From JOPF133 sp052144935 (GTDB lineage Bacteria; Acidobacteriota; Terriglobia; Bryobacterales; Bryobacteraceae): a stretch of DNA of 5,817 nt. The notes under the pieces were generated by a model. The model made no database searches, was not told the origin of the DNA, and was given only the letters and a program-made list of their open reading frames with translations. A program made the position numbers and the translations under genes. The stretch is from NCBI GenBank assembly GCA_052144935.1, contig JBKQPR010000293.1:1-5817 (forward strand), in the 5' to 3' direction. The stretch's first letter is position 1. Every line of letters begins with the position of its first letter. Below are positions 5,742-5,817 of this stretch, piece by piece.

Positions 5742-5817
5742 TTAGCGATGGCCTTGGAAAAGGAAGTTGCCGTTGTTCACCCGGAAGGTGAGCAGGAATT
5801 GGTGGTAGTCGGGGGTC
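5742..5817 (-). CDS. Possible 3' end of an unidentified gene, cut by the window edge
   Basis: The minus frame ending in TAA at 5744-5742 is open to the window edge and gives 24 residues, including DYHQFLLTF and NNGNFLFQGHR. Twenty of its 24 codons end in G or C, as expected for a real gene in this GC-rich DNA. The opposite-strand frame (ATG at 5748, also open to the edge) shows clearly weaker third-position bias. I do not recognise the protein. It does not look like the end of an MntA antitoxin. It ends 51 bases before the HepT ATG and is on the same strand, so the two could share a transcript. Confidence 0.45.
   Translation of the reverse strand, partial: TPDYHQFLLTFRVNNGNFLFQGHR

Overview
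This window looks like a GC-rich bacterial chromosome segment. The style of the large Hsp70 gene and of the integrase would fit an Acidobacteriota-like or similar soil/subsurface lineage, but that is an inference from recalled sequence style; no rRNA or other marker is present to prove it. No tRNA, CRISPR array or complete insertion sequence was seen.

Layout. Bases 1-220 hold no gene I can support. Bases 221-2896 (minus strand) encode a large 891-residue Hsp70-family protein with a complete ATPase domain and a C-terminal extension in place of the usual DnaK tail. A 109-base divergent spacer (2897-3005) contains eight closely spaced G-runs. Bases 3006-5214 (plus strand) hold three genes that each overlap the next by 4 bases: a TIGR02391/Ymh-type HEPN-like protein, a tyrosine recombinase that has lost the middle of its catalytic domain, and a membrane-anchored protein of unknown function that starts with TTG. 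Directly after them come three tandem 14-base repeats, an inverted copy of the repeat core, and a nested terminator-like hairpin. Bases 5337-5690 (minus strand) hold a HepT-type (DUF86) HEPN toxin gene interrupted by an in-frame TGA at codon 20. Bases 5742-5817 look like the 3' end of another minus-strand gene that runs off the window.

How it fits together. The Hsp70 gene reads as a chromosomal gene of the host. The stretch from about 3000 to 5700 reads as an accessory island: recombinase remnant, two HEPN-fold proteins (a fold rich in RNases of toxin and defence systems), an unknown membrane protein, visibly lower GC by eye in parts, and broken genes. The three plus-strand genes appear to be translationally coupled and are the best candidate for a functional unit. 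The damaged recombinase and damaged HepT argue equally for a decaying island. The sequence alone cannot choose between these readings.
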